Assembly (NCBI GenBank): GCA_965153455.1
Contig: OZ234504.1
Coordinates: forward strand, 6,572,001 to 6,636,000
From: Sphagnum compactum
Lineage: Eukaryota; Bryophyta; Sphagnopsida; Sphagnales
Direction: 5' to 3'
DNA: 64,000 bases
This document shows, piece by piece, positions 48,730 through 60,582 of the stretch. Position 1 is the first letter of the stretch. Each line of letters begins with the position of its first letter. Under the pieces are notes generated by a model. It did no database searches. It was not told where the DNA came from and saw nothing but the letters and a program-made list of their open reading frames with translations. The translations under genes and the position numbers were made by a program.

Positions 48730-50340
48730 ACATGAGGAGGTTTTTGCTAAAGAGATGGTTGATCATGAAAAGACAAAGGTAATTTCCATTTTATTTTTGA
48801 GGTGGTGCTTTTGATTGTAAAAAACTTGATCCCATTTTTTGTAACTTATGTTGGTGAAACTTGCATACATATATCAAAATCTACTTGCAACATGTTTAGA
48901 TTTTGTTACACATACCTTTAAACCTAATGTTAAAGGATAGGAAAAACCAAATGAAGTTCTTATTTCAAAATCTTTTACTTTAGGATTTTAAATTTGATAA
49001 TGTTTTCATCATTATTTTGATCTAGCTTTTTGGTTTTTTAATGTTTTGTCTTTCATTTTTTATGATTTTTTAAAATGTAGGATGATTTTCATTTTGGAGA
49101 AGATGTAATTTTTACTTGCATACATATATCAAAATCTACTTGCAACATGTTTAGATTTTGTTACACATACCTTTAAACCTAATGTTAAAGGATAGGAAAA
49201 ACCAAATGAAGTTCTTATTTCAAAATCTTTTACTTTAGGATTTTAAATTTGATAATGTTTTCATCATTATTTTGATCTAGCTTTTTGGTTTTTTAATGTT
49301 TTGTCTTTCATTTTTTATGATTTTTTAAAATGTAGGATGATTTTCATTTTGGAGAAGATGTAATTTTTGATAGAGATGTTGATTTTAGATTTGTCGTTGT
49401 TTTTGCCTCTATAACAATTGTGTTCATCTTGCCCATGATCATTTTGTTCTTATTGTGTTGAGTTTTGGAATTACCAGTGGTCTTTCTTTTCGAAATGTTT
49501 CTATTACTTCTATTTCTATGGATTGAAAAAAAACCCACAAACAAAGTTTCACCTATTGACACTTACATATCGACATTATACTTTTGTAAAACTACCAAAT
49601 TTAGGTGGATTTGCCATAAATCTTGAAGAAAGTTTATGGAATAACATGCTTGATAAAAAATTTCCCAAATACAAAAATAAGTTATACTTCATATTTCTTT
49701 GGCCACCATTTCAAATTGTCAACATCAACATGACTTTTGGCCACGTCTTTAACAACTTTCACAATTGTCTTATAAGCATCACATACCTTGTTGATCCAAA
49801 ATTAGTTCATGTTTTTACACTACCAAACATAGTTGATAGGTCCTAACTAATTTTTTAACTTCATTTTCATTATGTAAATTGCAAGCTTGTTAGGACCTTC
49901 ATTTTCTTTTGTTGGTGTTACAAATAGATGGACAATTGTTAGGCGTAATTTATTGAGATATTTTTTGGTTCAACAATAATCTCCTTGTTGTAACATATGC
50001 ATAATAAAGCTTTTAGGGGAATAATGTGGATAAGATGACAAAATGAGGGAAGATCATGATTTCATGAGGATGCTTGTCCAAGAATGGGGATGTTCTTGTT
50101 TTGAAATTGAGATGAATGATTTTGGGGAGCTTTTGTCCTTGGGGTTTATTTGTTGGTTCATTGTCTTGAATTTTAGGATCCGGGAATTTTGGTTCTACCG
50201 AAAGGAGTTCTGGATTTGTTGTTTGGTTTTTGAGTTGTATGAATGATCCGAGGACTCGGAGTTCTTGATTTGTTGTTTTTGTTTATAAGTTTGATGAGTG
50301 ATTTGAAGTCATCAAGTTCTTGAGGTTCATTTGTGCATAT
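48730..50340 (+). mobile_element. Tyrosine-recombinase-like element, copy C (3' half only)
   Basis: Matches the 3' part of copy A in the same order: a TTGCTAAAGA(G/A)ATGG start, the GATGATT..(C/T)ATTTTGGAGAAGA segment, the C-terminal protein region with LGGFAINLEESLWNNMLDK (49523-49846, compare MSGSIIDLDDTF..NNMFEK in copy A), and the tail with CATATGCATAATAAAG-like, GATTTCATGAGGATG and GATTTTGGGGAGCTTTTGTC phrases to about 50340. The recombinase core is missing. A 255-bp segment is duplicated perfectly inside it. Confidence 0.6.
48861..49370 (+). repeat. Perfect 255-bp tandem duplication
   Basis: Positions 48861-49115 and 49116-49370 read the same base for base by eye, starting TTGCATACATATATCAAAAT and ending GAAGATGTAATTTT or close to it. 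All other duplicated sequence in this block is heavily diverged, so this event is recent or an assembly artefact. Confidence 0.9.
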
Positions 50341-50574
50341 GTATCAATCTAGAAAAAGAGCTCCTTAGTTTCTACTATGTTTGTAGATCTTACTATTTCG
50401 AAAAAATAAAAATTGATAGTTTCTTTTTCTGGTTTTTTTATTTTTGTCATGCAATCCAGCAGACAACATATGTTTGTTTCATCTGATGATGATGAGGGAT
50501 GTTTCATTTCCATTTATGAAAATTTTATATTTGTAAAATTTAACATTTTTGAATAATAAAAGTGATGTTGTTTG

Positions 50575-50925
50575 AATTTCGTCATGCCTCCATCCAGCAT
50601 ATGTTTCATCTCCAGTGAAAATAAACAGAAAAAAATGAGAAGAAAAAAATATGAGAGTGAGAGAGAGAGGGAGAGAGAGCGGGGGAGAAACTTCCCTTTA
50701 CAGGTTTTCATCCATCGGGCAGGTGAGGGACCGAAAAATGCAAAGAAAAAAAAGTTGGGGTGCTTTACGTGTGGAGAGCGGAGCGGATATGCAAGTCCGC
50801 TCTCACTTCGGCCTCTGAGCGGACGAATTCAAGCGCATGTGCGCAGGCCTTCTGGCGATGACCCCGTCGCTGCTGTTGACGACGTTTGCTGCTGCTGCTG
50901 CTGCTGCTGCGCAGGAGCGATAGAT
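50575..50925. promoter_or_regulatory. Promoter/5' leader of the pyrophosphatase-like gene
   Basis: Composition switches at about 50650 from AT-rich transposon DNA to GC-rich genic DNA. It contains a GAGA-rich stretch (about 50655-50690) and a (GCT)n tract at about 50889-50910 ending 16 bp before the ATG. The upstream element is directly adjacent. Confidence 0.5.
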
Positions 50926-52377
50926 ATGGCGAATGCCCCTCTTTCCTTGTTGGCATCCTCCCTGCCTGCTCGTCGTCTGCCGCGGAGATTTTGCGCCACG
51001 GTTTCGTCTCCGTCCCAGCGGCCGCCTCCTCAACGCCGAGCTTCCCTCGGTATGGTATGTGTCTGCACTGCTGCTCCATTTCTTGTGACCTAATTTCTAG
51101 TGCAGTTCCGGTTCTTGCTTTCGTGAAGTTCTGCTAGGTGTTGGTACAAGTCAAGAATTGGAGCGTTGGATTACTTGTGACCTACTTCGCTGCAGCTTCA
51201 GCTTGAGGAGGTCTGAAACTTTTCTTGTTTGAATTTCGCTAGATGTAGGGGCGGGAGATGCGGAAGTATGGGGATATCTGGCTGGCTGAGTGGCTGAGGG
51301 CTGTGGATTTTCCTCTGTAGAGCACGAGAGAAGAAGGGCTATCAAGCTTGGTGGAGGTTGTGGTAGAAGTTCCAAAATGGAGTTTTGTGAAGCGGTCACA
51401 AAACGGCATAATTGATTTTGTTTCTCCCTTTCCTTGCCTATTCAATTATGGCTCAGTTCCTATTATCCCTGCTCCTGATGGTATTCCAATCTTCCTCCTT
51501 CTTTTGGGTCCTTGCTGCAAGAATTTTGGCAGAATTGATGCATTGTAGCTTGATTTGCTCACATTCTCCATAAGTTGCAGGGTTAGAAGAAATGATTTGT
51601 TTGGATTTTCTTGCTGTCTTGCTAAACCTACCCTTAGTGTCCATGTTGTTTGGTCAGGAGATCCACTGGATGCAATTATACTAGGCAAACGACTACCACT
51701 TGGCCACCAAGGAATTGTGAGGGTGAAAGGCATCATAAAATTCACAGATGCTGGTCTGGTGGACAACAAGCTTATCTGTACACAAAGGAAACCTGGTATG
51801 TTATGTGTGCAATTTTCAATCATTGCTTACAGACATGTGATCATCCCTACACCATACATTGCTTATGTTAACAATGTGGTCTTCACTAATGCTGATTGTG
51901 TGTGCGCTGAATTTTATGGTTTCTAGACAATGCTCTCACAAACTGTAATGAACAATTGTAGACCCCAAAATCTAGAGTTGTAGTCCAATATCTGTAGTTT
52001 TTGTGATGCAATTCAGGTTCTTACCAGAATCCCCATGTATTTAAGTGCCTGAACAGGAGTTGTCAATGCAATGCATTTGAATCACTGAAACTGTGGAGAC
52101 AACCATAGAAATTCAAGGGTTAAGATGACCTCTTTTTTTGACGCAGAATTTGTTGCAAGCTTCTCTAACTTGTCTGTGGTTCAATATGGTGGTTCTTGAT
52201 ATAGGGAACTGTTCAGGAGACCCAGGTCCTGAGATCTCTGAGGATTTATCTGTCTTTGATCTGCTTGTGCTGCTCTCCTTTTTCAATGTCTATGCTGTAG
52301 GCAAAAGTTGGCTGAACATTGTGCAAGGGAAACAAAATGGGCCCACATCTTATGGAGGATATGAGCTATACAAGTAG
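50926..52377 (+). CDS. Organelle-targeted inorganic-pyrophosphatase-like protein (4 exons, 199 aa)
   Basis: Exons are 50926-51054, 51321-51480, 51658-51795 and 52205-52377; phases fit and there are 200 codons with stop. Residues 1-43 are rich in Ala, Ser, Arg and Pro with no acidic residue, a likely plastid or mitochondrial presequence. Residues 54-134 match family I soluble PPases, which hydrolyse pyrophosphate to phosphate using Mg2+: VVVEVP, FNYGSVP, the signature D96-G-D98-P-L-D101-A, and KFTDAGLVDNKL carrying Asp127, Asp132 and Lys134. By eye, counterparts of E. coli Glu31, Arg43 and the C-terminal Tyr141-Lys142 are absent, and the C terminus instead has a hydrophobic stretch VFDLLVLLSFFNVYAVGK before QGKQNGPTSYGGYE. 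It may be a divergent or non-catalytic paralogue. The fourth exon join (AG at 52203-52204) is the least certain. Confidence 0.78.
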
Positions 52378-53625
52378 TTATGCAGCCATAGTAGTTGAGG
52401 ACACTTGGATATGCATCCAAACAGTGGCCTTTTTTATTTATTGACAGCTACTTCTCTGTTTGAGGGGCCCAGGATGTGAACACTGAACACCTCATGTATT
52501 AAGGACACCAGCATCTGCAGTCACAAGGGTTTGTGACTTCCACAATAGTGAATTTTCAGAGACCTATGGTTTCAATCAAACCAGCAGGCATTGAAACAAA
52601 GTTGTCGATGGATATGGGGCCTAATTTTGGTTTTAAGGATGTTTGGGATCCAGGTGCATGGAGGAGGATCCATGATAAATTATGTGATGATTCTCCTCCA
52701 ATGCTGTTGATTCATTATTGTCATCATGGAAAGGTTATGAGAAGTTGACCTGGAATCCATCTTTGAATGTGTGGGTAATCCAAACCCTGCAAGCAGTATT
52801 GAGTGTGCTCCATTGTTTGGAATATGGGTGGAAGAAGACCTTTCTAATTTGAATATGGCATCTCTTATTGAGGTTTTTATCAAAGATAGACAGTTGTTAC
52901 TTTCTCGCTTGATTTACTAGAGTATGGAGATGTCTGAATTCTCATGAGAGTTATTTGGTTTACCAGAAGGGAGAACAACCACATATAGGAAACAGCATCG
53001 ATGTGGGAACAGCTCAACAGAAAGTGGCCAAAACTAGGCACAAGAACCCCCAGTTTTATTGAAACACATTATGTGTTAGGTGGCCAAAACTATGTACAAG
53101 AACCCCCCAGTTTCATTGAAAAGGGTTATTTGTAAGGCGACCAAAACTAGGTAGGAGGTTCTAGGGGACAAGTGGAAAAGTGAGGATGGATCCGAGAAGT
53201 GGCTGAAACTGTGTGAGAACTCAAAAACAGAGGATTAGTGGAAAAATTTGAGGATGGAAATTTACTCAGGAAAATAAAAGTGTGATGAATTAAATCTTAA
53301 CATACCTGTTATGTTTTACTAGTAGTATTAACACATCTAGATATCACCTAGATACGGAGGCACCTTTTTGTTTTTTAGATCCAAATGTAAAAATTCAGAA
53401 TGAAAGGTGTTAAGAGGTTTATTTGGTACCGTAGATTTTCATTTGCATTGACAATTGTCTTCCATCCCAAGATTGGTACAGAAATCTTTCAAACATTTGT
53501 CATTATTCAACCTCAGAGCTTTTATTAGCATGTTTTTCCTCAATTTTCACTCCCATGACCATGTTGTTTTCAATTTCGTTATTGAAGCAAATGTCATCAA
53601 TTCTTACATATACCTAAGCTAACAC
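52378..53625. other. 3' flank with a short 56-bp tandem repeat
   Basis: It includes the probable 3' UTR of the pyrophosphatase-like gene. At 53024, 53080 and 53137 a unit beginning GTGGCCAAAACTA (third copy GCGACCAAAACTA) recurs at 56-57-bp steps, with ACAAGAACCCCC and TTTCATTGAAA-like phrases. The frame at 52533-52748 has no family resemblance. Confidence 0.5.
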
Positions 53626-53629
53626 CTTT

Positions 53630-53968
53630 GGGTAAAAACGGGCTAATAGGAACCAATGACAACCTCCTCAATCACTATGACTAGTCTTGAAAAGATGATA
53701 TGGCAACATAGGATTGGATGAAATGTCCTGAGTTAGTGCTAAACAATGGTGCTTAAACAATGTTACATTATTTTTATTGTGCTGAAAAGCATTGGTTACA
53801 TGGTTTAAAATGTGCTGAAAGGTATTCTATGTTAAATTAACATATTAAAAAAGGTTTCACATAAATACGACATATACTTTCAACAATAACTTAATGTATG
53901 AGACTTATGAACATTTAAACAAAGGACTACTTATGCCAAAATTGGTTCCTATTAGCTGGTTCTACCCC
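53630..53968. mobile_element. Small TIR element (MITE-like), copy 2
   Basis: The left end GGGTAAAAACGGGCTAATAG (53630) and the right end in reverse complement GGGGTAGAACCAGCTAATAG share a 16-bp perfect inner match GCTAATAGGAACCAAT (53642-53657 against 53941-53956). About 339 bp and non-coding. The interior matches copy 1 at 40664-41038, with a few short deletions. A possible duplication CCTTT lies at 53625-53629 and 53969-53973. Confidence 0.75.
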
Positions 53969-53973
53969 CCTTT

Positions 53974-56540
53974 TCCATTATTGTAAAGTTTCCAGCTTAG
54001 CATAGTGGCTTCACATTCACAGAACTCCAATCTAATAATTTGATCACCCTCTTGTAACATGTCCTTATGTTTTAGCTTGAAGAATTTAGGAAATCCTTCT
54101 AACAAAGTAAGGTCAGTAAGCAACCATATATGTCCTACCTTAGGCATTACATTAGACCTTTCGTATCTCAAACTAGAGTATAGGGCCATCCTAAGGTGTA
54201 AAAGAACTTAACATTTTGTGTATCGAAGAGGACCCAATTCTAATCATTTGTAAACGTCATTAGGTCCATATTATAATTCATATGAAGAATCTTGATAATG
54301 TAACACCAATTGCAAGAGCTCCAAGTCTTGCCTCTTTAAGATCAAATCATATAATCTAGACAATTGCAAAACCAACAATATACAAGATGAAGGTGCTACA
54401 TGTTCAAGTTTTGATTGTTGTTTTGTAAGATTTTTCACATTCTATGTTCCATGACAATGTTCAATTTAGGGTTGTGGTAGGAGTTGTGCATCTAATGTTG
54501 AAGCTCTTTTTGCAAACTACTAGGTATCATTTTAAAATCTTAAAATGCTAGGTATCATTTTGAAATCTTAGCTTTGAACTATTGTGAAATGGAGGTTGTA
54601 GTTTGTATTACCTGCCTTTACTAGACTTTAAACTTCACTCATTCTTTCCAAGTTTTGCCATTTTTCAATTTAATGATGCTTAACATTAGAGTTGTGAATC
54701 CATTTATAATAAATTTGTTTTGGAGTCAATATGTTCACTTGGGCTACCATGTTTCAGTTGGTGTTTGTTGTTGGCAAATGGACATTGAATAATATTTTCC
54801 ATTTGTATTACGCAAGCTCTTTGTAGGCCAGTTTTTTTTTTTCAATTTGTGATTTTTAGTGTTAGAATGTTGAATTGCAACATAATTGCAGAGCCTACAT
54901 TTGAACAAAACAAAAACTGGAAAGTTATTTTTTCAATCAATTTGGGAATTCTAAACACTTGGAGTATATTGCAAGATGTGTTTTTTTTTTTCCAGTTGTC
55001 ATTGGCTTCCCTTTCAAAAAAAAAGCTTGTAATAGTTGAACGGAGTGCATTTGTAATTTTTTTGGTTTGTGAATTGGAGGCACATTCAAGATTCATACCA
55101 GTGCTGATATACCCTTGGTATGGGAAAATAGAAATAAAAACCTATACTATACTTATATGCAGCCCAAGATTCAAGAACACACCATATTTATTATATATTA
55201 CCAGTGGGTTTATGTGCACATACGCATATCAGATTGGTATGAAAAATGGGGAGGATCCCTAATACAAGAACCAGTCAGGTATTAAAAAATGTATACACTG
55301 GAATAAAGCCTAGACCCTGGAACTTGAAAAAATGTAAAAATTTCACAAAAATTAGTCACTTGCGTAAAATTTTTAAAAAATTAAAAAAAATAAATCTCCC
55401 TGCTTCGACGACAAACTGCGACAAAAGTTCACAGAATGGACTTCCACTAATAACAAACTACCACAAAAAGTGCCAATTATTTATTCCCTACTGATTTCCA
55501 CTAATAACAAACTGCCACAAAAAAGTGCAAAGTATTCGAGTTATCCGTAAAGTCATGCCCAGTGCAATCTTTTCCTAACTTTAGGGATAACTTTATTGCC
55601 CCTACTGACATCCATTATCAAGGGGTATGTCACATTGCGGCCTTGCCATTTACATTAAAAGGTATCATCTTCTTCAGGCAAAAGAAGAATTATGGAAACT
55701 CAAATATTTCACCATTCAAAAATATAACCTTCCAAACATCCTCTATAAGAAACCAAAATCCTTCAAGATATTATAACTCGATAATTATTAATCTCAAGTT
55801 TCAACACAAGTCAAAACATCATCTTTCAAAAATCTTGATATAAAAATAGACCTATTATTTATTACCTAGGGGCCAATATCCCTTAAGCTACTATACTTTA
55901 TAATGAATCTCAACACAATATCCTTGCCTACCAAGGCAAGGCCAATAAACTTGCCACAAAAGGTGCAAATTATTCCCTCACAATTTGCTTCTCAAAAAGC
56001 CCCTCTAAAACTCTGACTTGTGAAAGCATCCATTCTTCTATTTATAATAATACCAAATTGCCAAAGAGGTCCAAATTTAGTGGTCACATTTTGCTGGACA
56101 CAAAGTGACAATTTACAACCAGTGTTTTTTTCTCCTACAAATTGTTTTTCCCTTTTTATTGTCACCAAATTGGGAAAATTTTGAAAATTTCTGCTCTTCA
56201 GACTTTGTTGCGTAAATTTGAATAATTTTTCATTTTCGAAACATTTTTCAAATTTCGACATCACAAAATTGAAAAAAAGGAAAACCTTTCAGACAACCCC
56301 CAATTTACAGTATTGTTCCTGACAAAATTTGTCATATTTTGAGAAGAAAAAAGGATTTTTGGGGAATTTTTCCTAGTGTAAATTCCACAACCAATTTTTG
56401 GAAAAAAAAGGCCATAAATTTGATATCATAAAATTGAAAAAAAGTAAAGAAACCCTTGGAATAAAATAGAAAATTTCCATTTGTAGCGAAAAATGGCCCA
56501 AAGAGTTCCCAAAAACAGGGGATATATTTTCTTTCGAAAA
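53974..56540. other. Gene-free region with repeat remnants
   Basis: It includes another piece of the TGGTAT-type dispersed repeat at about 55090-55290 and several copies of a CAAACT.CCACAAAA(A)GTGC phrase at about 55457, 55506 and 55946. The frame 54849-55262 (plus) is overlapped on the other strand and shows no known domain. No gene is called. Confidence 0.45.
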
Positions 56541-56700
56541 AATCTAATTTGAGTCAACTGAACACAGCCTCAAAAGTGGCCCTAAACCCCCGCACAAAAG
56601 AAGAAGCGTTAATTCTTGGTTCACTAGTGGTGGACAGCAGTGAGCACCGTCCGTCGTCACCGCTCTGCATTGGGGACGGCGCCGTCTCAGTGACGGTGTA

Positions 56701-56814
56701 ATGACGGCGGGCGGGCGGGCGCGCGGGCGGGCCGGCGGACGTGCATGCGTGCATGCGAACGAACGGGGTGCAGAACAGCGCTCGCGGAGAGCTCGCGACG
56801 TTGCGGGGTCTTGA
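56701..56814 (+). promoter_or_regulatory. G-rich leader with a possible upstream ORF before the YSL gene
   Basis: Just upstream of the transporter lies GGCGGGCGGGCGGGC-type sequence (56706-56738), able in principle to form a G-quadruplex, then the RY-like motif GTGCATGCGTGCATGCG (56741-56757). An ATG at 56701 opens a 37-codon Arg/Ala/Gly-rich frame ending TGA at 56812-56814, 21 bp before the YSL start. Whether it lies in the mRNA depends on the transcription start, which the sequence does not settle. Confidence 0.4.
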
Positions 56815-56835
56815 GAGCCGTATTGGTGCGGCAAA

Positions 56836-59800
56836 ATGGAAGCTCACATTGCGGATTACACGCTCTTGCCGGACGTTGAAGGGGTGGACAATAGCATCGA
56901 GTCACTGAAGGACGACGGGGATGAGTTCAGCAGCGAGAATTCCTTCAAGAACGTGCCGGTACCTCCTTGGTGGGAGCAGATTACGGTGCGGGGCTTGGTG
57001 GTGAGCGCAGTGTTAGGTAGCGTGTTTAGCCTCATCACCCACAAGCTGAATCTCACGGTGGGTATCATCCCTTCGCTCAATGTCGCTGCGGGTCTGTTGG
57101 GTTTCTTCTTCATCAAGTCATGGACCCTGTTGCTGTCCAAGCTCGGGATATGGAGCAAGCCCTTCACTCGCCAGGAGAATACAGTCGTCCAGACCTGTGT
57201 CGTCGCTTGCATGGGACTTGCCTTCAGTGGTAAATTGTTGTTTTTTCTCTCACCCATATCCTCTTTGTTGGCTGGGAAAAGCTCTCAACCCTAATTTAAG
57301 CAGCAGTTGTTTTCTTTGAGAGAGAAGAGGCGATGGGTGATTTTTCTGCTCAATGACTCTCCCGTTTTTGCCTTTTGCAGGAGGATTTGGGTCCTATTTG
57401 TTGGGGATGAACGGGAAGACCTATGAGAAGCTGGGGCCAGACTACCCAGGAAACAGAATTGAGGATATAAAGGATCCCTCACTAGGCTGGATGACTGCCT
57501 TTCTATTCACTGTCAGTTTCCTGGGCATCTTCTCTCTGGTTCCACTGCGCCAAGTAAGGCTCCAGGAACACACAACACACCCTCCATGAGAAACTTTACA
57601 ACTGTGAATTATTACTTTCAAACGGTTTTAGTAGTAGTAGTCATGCTGAAATTCTTCGGTTTGCTAACTCTCACTCTGTTTCTCCAGAATCTTCAGAATG
57701 AAAGGAAGATGACGGACCAGTTTGTTTTGTGTAGGGTTTAGGGTTTGAAACGAGTGCTACATTTTCTCATATGTGGTAGGTGATTTTGGCCCATGTGCTA
57801 GTGGAGTAGGATGATGCAGGAAGCTGAGCAACATGTACTTGTTTTCTTCATAGATCAATTTGAATTTGTGCACAGATCATGATACTGAAGTACAAGCTGA
57901 CGTACCCTAGTGGCACAGCAACTGCACTTCTTATTAACAGCTTCCACACACCAGAGGGTGCTGATACTGCTTCGTAAGTAGCAAATTTCCCTCAAGGCTC
58001 AGGTGTAGAAGATAGATACTTTAAAGGAGAAAGAGAAAATTGACCTGTCCAAGTTAACAAAATGTCTGTTTTCAGGGTGTCTTGGATTCTCTTGAGAGTT
58101 GATGGGTCAAGGTGATTTGGTTGACTTCCAACTGATCAAATGTGCTCCACTAATGAGTCTTTTTGACAATCTGTTGGAGTTTGTGGTGACCCTTTCCTGT
58201 GATGTCAATCTCATTATGAATGAAGGCATATGTTCCACTTTTGTGCATGAATGAATGACCTCAAGATATGAGTAACAAGCTGACAGTTAACAATGGGTTG
58301 TGGCAATTGTGCGCAGGAAGCAAGTGGCATGCCTAGGCAGGTTTTTTGGTGGAAGCTTTCTCTGGAGCCTCTTCAAGTGGTTCTGGAGTGGAATTGGGGA
58401 CAATTGTGGCTTTGACAACTTTCCCATTTTAGGGTTAAAGGCATTTGCTAACACGTAACCTTAACTACATCTTTCATCCCCTTTCATTGCATCTTATTGA
58501 GTTTGTAACCTACTGACTTTTGGAGTAAATCTTTGCTGCCACTGCAGGATTGTTTGGTTTTTTTCTACAAAGAGTTTAGAGTTTAGGGTTTAGGATTTGC
58601 TAATATGTGTATTAACCAGTCGCACTTTTGCTTAGGTCAATCTCCCTGTGAATTGAACATATAACTATGTTGAACATGAGCAGAAATGGTTCTGTCTATT
58701 CTTGCAGAACTTGAGTGTTCTTGCTGTTCTGCGATCAATTAGGATGAGCCATGTTAGAAGCAACTCTTGTTAATTGATTTGCTGACAGATGACTGCTTCT
58801 GGGTGGCAGGTTTTATTTTGATTTCAGTATGACTTATGTGGGGGTGGGTCTGATATGCCCCCACATTGTGAACTGCTCTGTCCTGTTGGGTGCCATTGTT
58901 TCATGGGGCATCATGTGGCCTCTCATTGCTGCTCAAGAAGGAAAATGGTTTCCAGCAAACCTTCCAAGTAGCGACTTTGGAGGTCTCTATGGTTACAAGG
59001 TCTGTATTCTACCCCTCTGAGCTCCACATGTTGACTAACTGTCTTTGGAATGAACATTGCATCACACTTATTCTGTGCTAGTCCTGAGTATCATTGTCAG
59101 CAAGTAGAATTTTTTGGTGGCCAGAATCATGACTCGCCAGGGAAGACTTGCATGAATGCATCAACAGAAATATCTCTTCTTGACATTTCAACAAATTGTA
59201 GTTAAGTGAAATGTTGTATAACAAGTATTGGATTCTGAGTATAATGAGTTTACAGGTCTTCATTGCAATTGCATTTGTATTGGGAGATGGACTCTACAAT
59301 TTTTTGAAGATATCATTCATCACACTTAAAACTATATATGCTCAAACTCGTAACCATCAGCAACTGCCTGTCATCACAGGTATGTCAGTGTCATAATTTC
59401 CCTCTTGAGTACAAACTGCAGGTTCTTGTTGGAGAGTTCCAAGCAGGGCTGATTGACCCACTTTTGGTGTTTTTATCCACTCTGCAAATGTGTTTCTTGT
59501 AACATCTTTGTTGTGACAGAAACCTGAATTCTGTAGTATTATTGTTGCTACAAATAAAAGGGTTGAAACTTCCGCACCACTCCTGCAGACCGATGGCGTA
59601 GTCTACAGCTATTTGACATGTGGATGGGCGTCTTGCAGGGCAGGTGGCAGAGCATCTTTCAGAGGATGAGAAGCGGCGCACTGATGTATTTCTTCAGGAC
59701 GGGGTGCCTCTGTGGGTTGCAGTATCTGGCTACGTGGCACTTGCATGTGTATCCATGACAGTTGTACCTCGAATGTTTCATGCTTTAAGGTGGTACTATG

Positions 59801-60582
59801 TCCTAGGAGCTTACATTCTTGCCCCAATTCTTGCATTTTGCAATGCTTATGGAACTGGCTTAACAGACTGGAGCCTTGGGACAACTTATGGGAAACTAGG
59901 CCTATTTGTGTTTGCTGGGTGGGCTGGGAGCAATGGTGGTGTGATGGCAGGACTAGCAGGGTGTGGGGTGATGCTGTCAATTGTCTCAACAGCATCTGAT
60001 TTGATGCAGGATTTCCGAACAGGGTACCTAACTTTGTCATCACCACGTTCTATGTTCATCAGCCAATTGGTTGGTACTATAATGGGCTGCATTATAGCAC
60101 CTCTGACATTCTGGTTGTTTTGGACTTCGTTTGATGTTGGAAATCCTGAAGGAGAGTACAAGGCACCTTATGGGGTGTTGTTCCGAACCATGGCTATTGT
60201 TGGTGTGGAAGGCCTCTCGACCTTGCCACCACACTGTGTAGAGCTCTGCTACATTTTTGTGGTTGCTGCTGTTGTGATCAACACTGCTCGAGACGTAGCG
60301 CCAAAGAACCTTGTGGCTTATATCCCAATTCCAATGGCGATGGCAATTCCATTCTACATTGGGGCATACTTTGCGATTGACATGTTTATTGGGACGGTGA
60401 TTTTGTTCTTTTGGCAAAGGCTCTCAAAGCGGGCAGATGTGTATGCACCAGCTGTGGCCTCAGGCTTGATTTGTGGGGATGGCATTTGGAGTGTCCCCTC
60501 AGCCCTTCTCTCATTGGCCAAAATCAACCCACCACTTTGCATGATGTTTGTCAAGGCAACAGACGCTATTGGTGGTGGATAG
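56836..60582 (+). CDS. Yellow-stripe-like (YSL) oligopeptide-transporter-family metal transporter, 7 exons, 686 aa
   Basis: Exons are 56836-57229, 57381-57553, 57876-57973, 58317-58454, 58810-58999, 59256-59379 and 59639-60582; every join is GT-AG and in phase, 687 codons with stop. YSLs are proton-coupled importers of metal-nicotianamine or metal-phytosiderophore chelates (Fe, Cu, Zn, Mn) in plasma or internal membranes. Family blocks seen: acidic N-terminal tail, then [47 protein letters not shown] (about residue 110-122), [38 protein letters not shown], and in the large last exon [26 protein letters not shown]-like [31 protein letters not shown] and [15 protein letters not shown]. Length and about 14 hydrophobic segments are normal for the family. 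No premature stop. Substrate is not predictable from sequence. Confidence 0.95.

Noticed and set aside
50765-51079. 104-codon minus-strand frame over the pyrophosphatase-like exon 1
   Set aside because: Serine run comes from the (GCT)n leader and the rest is antisense to a transit peptide.
56544-56847. Arg/Pro/Ala-rich open frames on the minus strand over the YSL 5' end
   Set aside because: They arise from the GC-rich leader read backwards, have no family resemblance, and overlap the well-supported YSL first exon.
59609-60046. 145-codon minus-strand frame over the last YSL exon
   Set aside because: Antisense to the conserved transporter core; His/Gln-rich by complement of hydrophobic codons.
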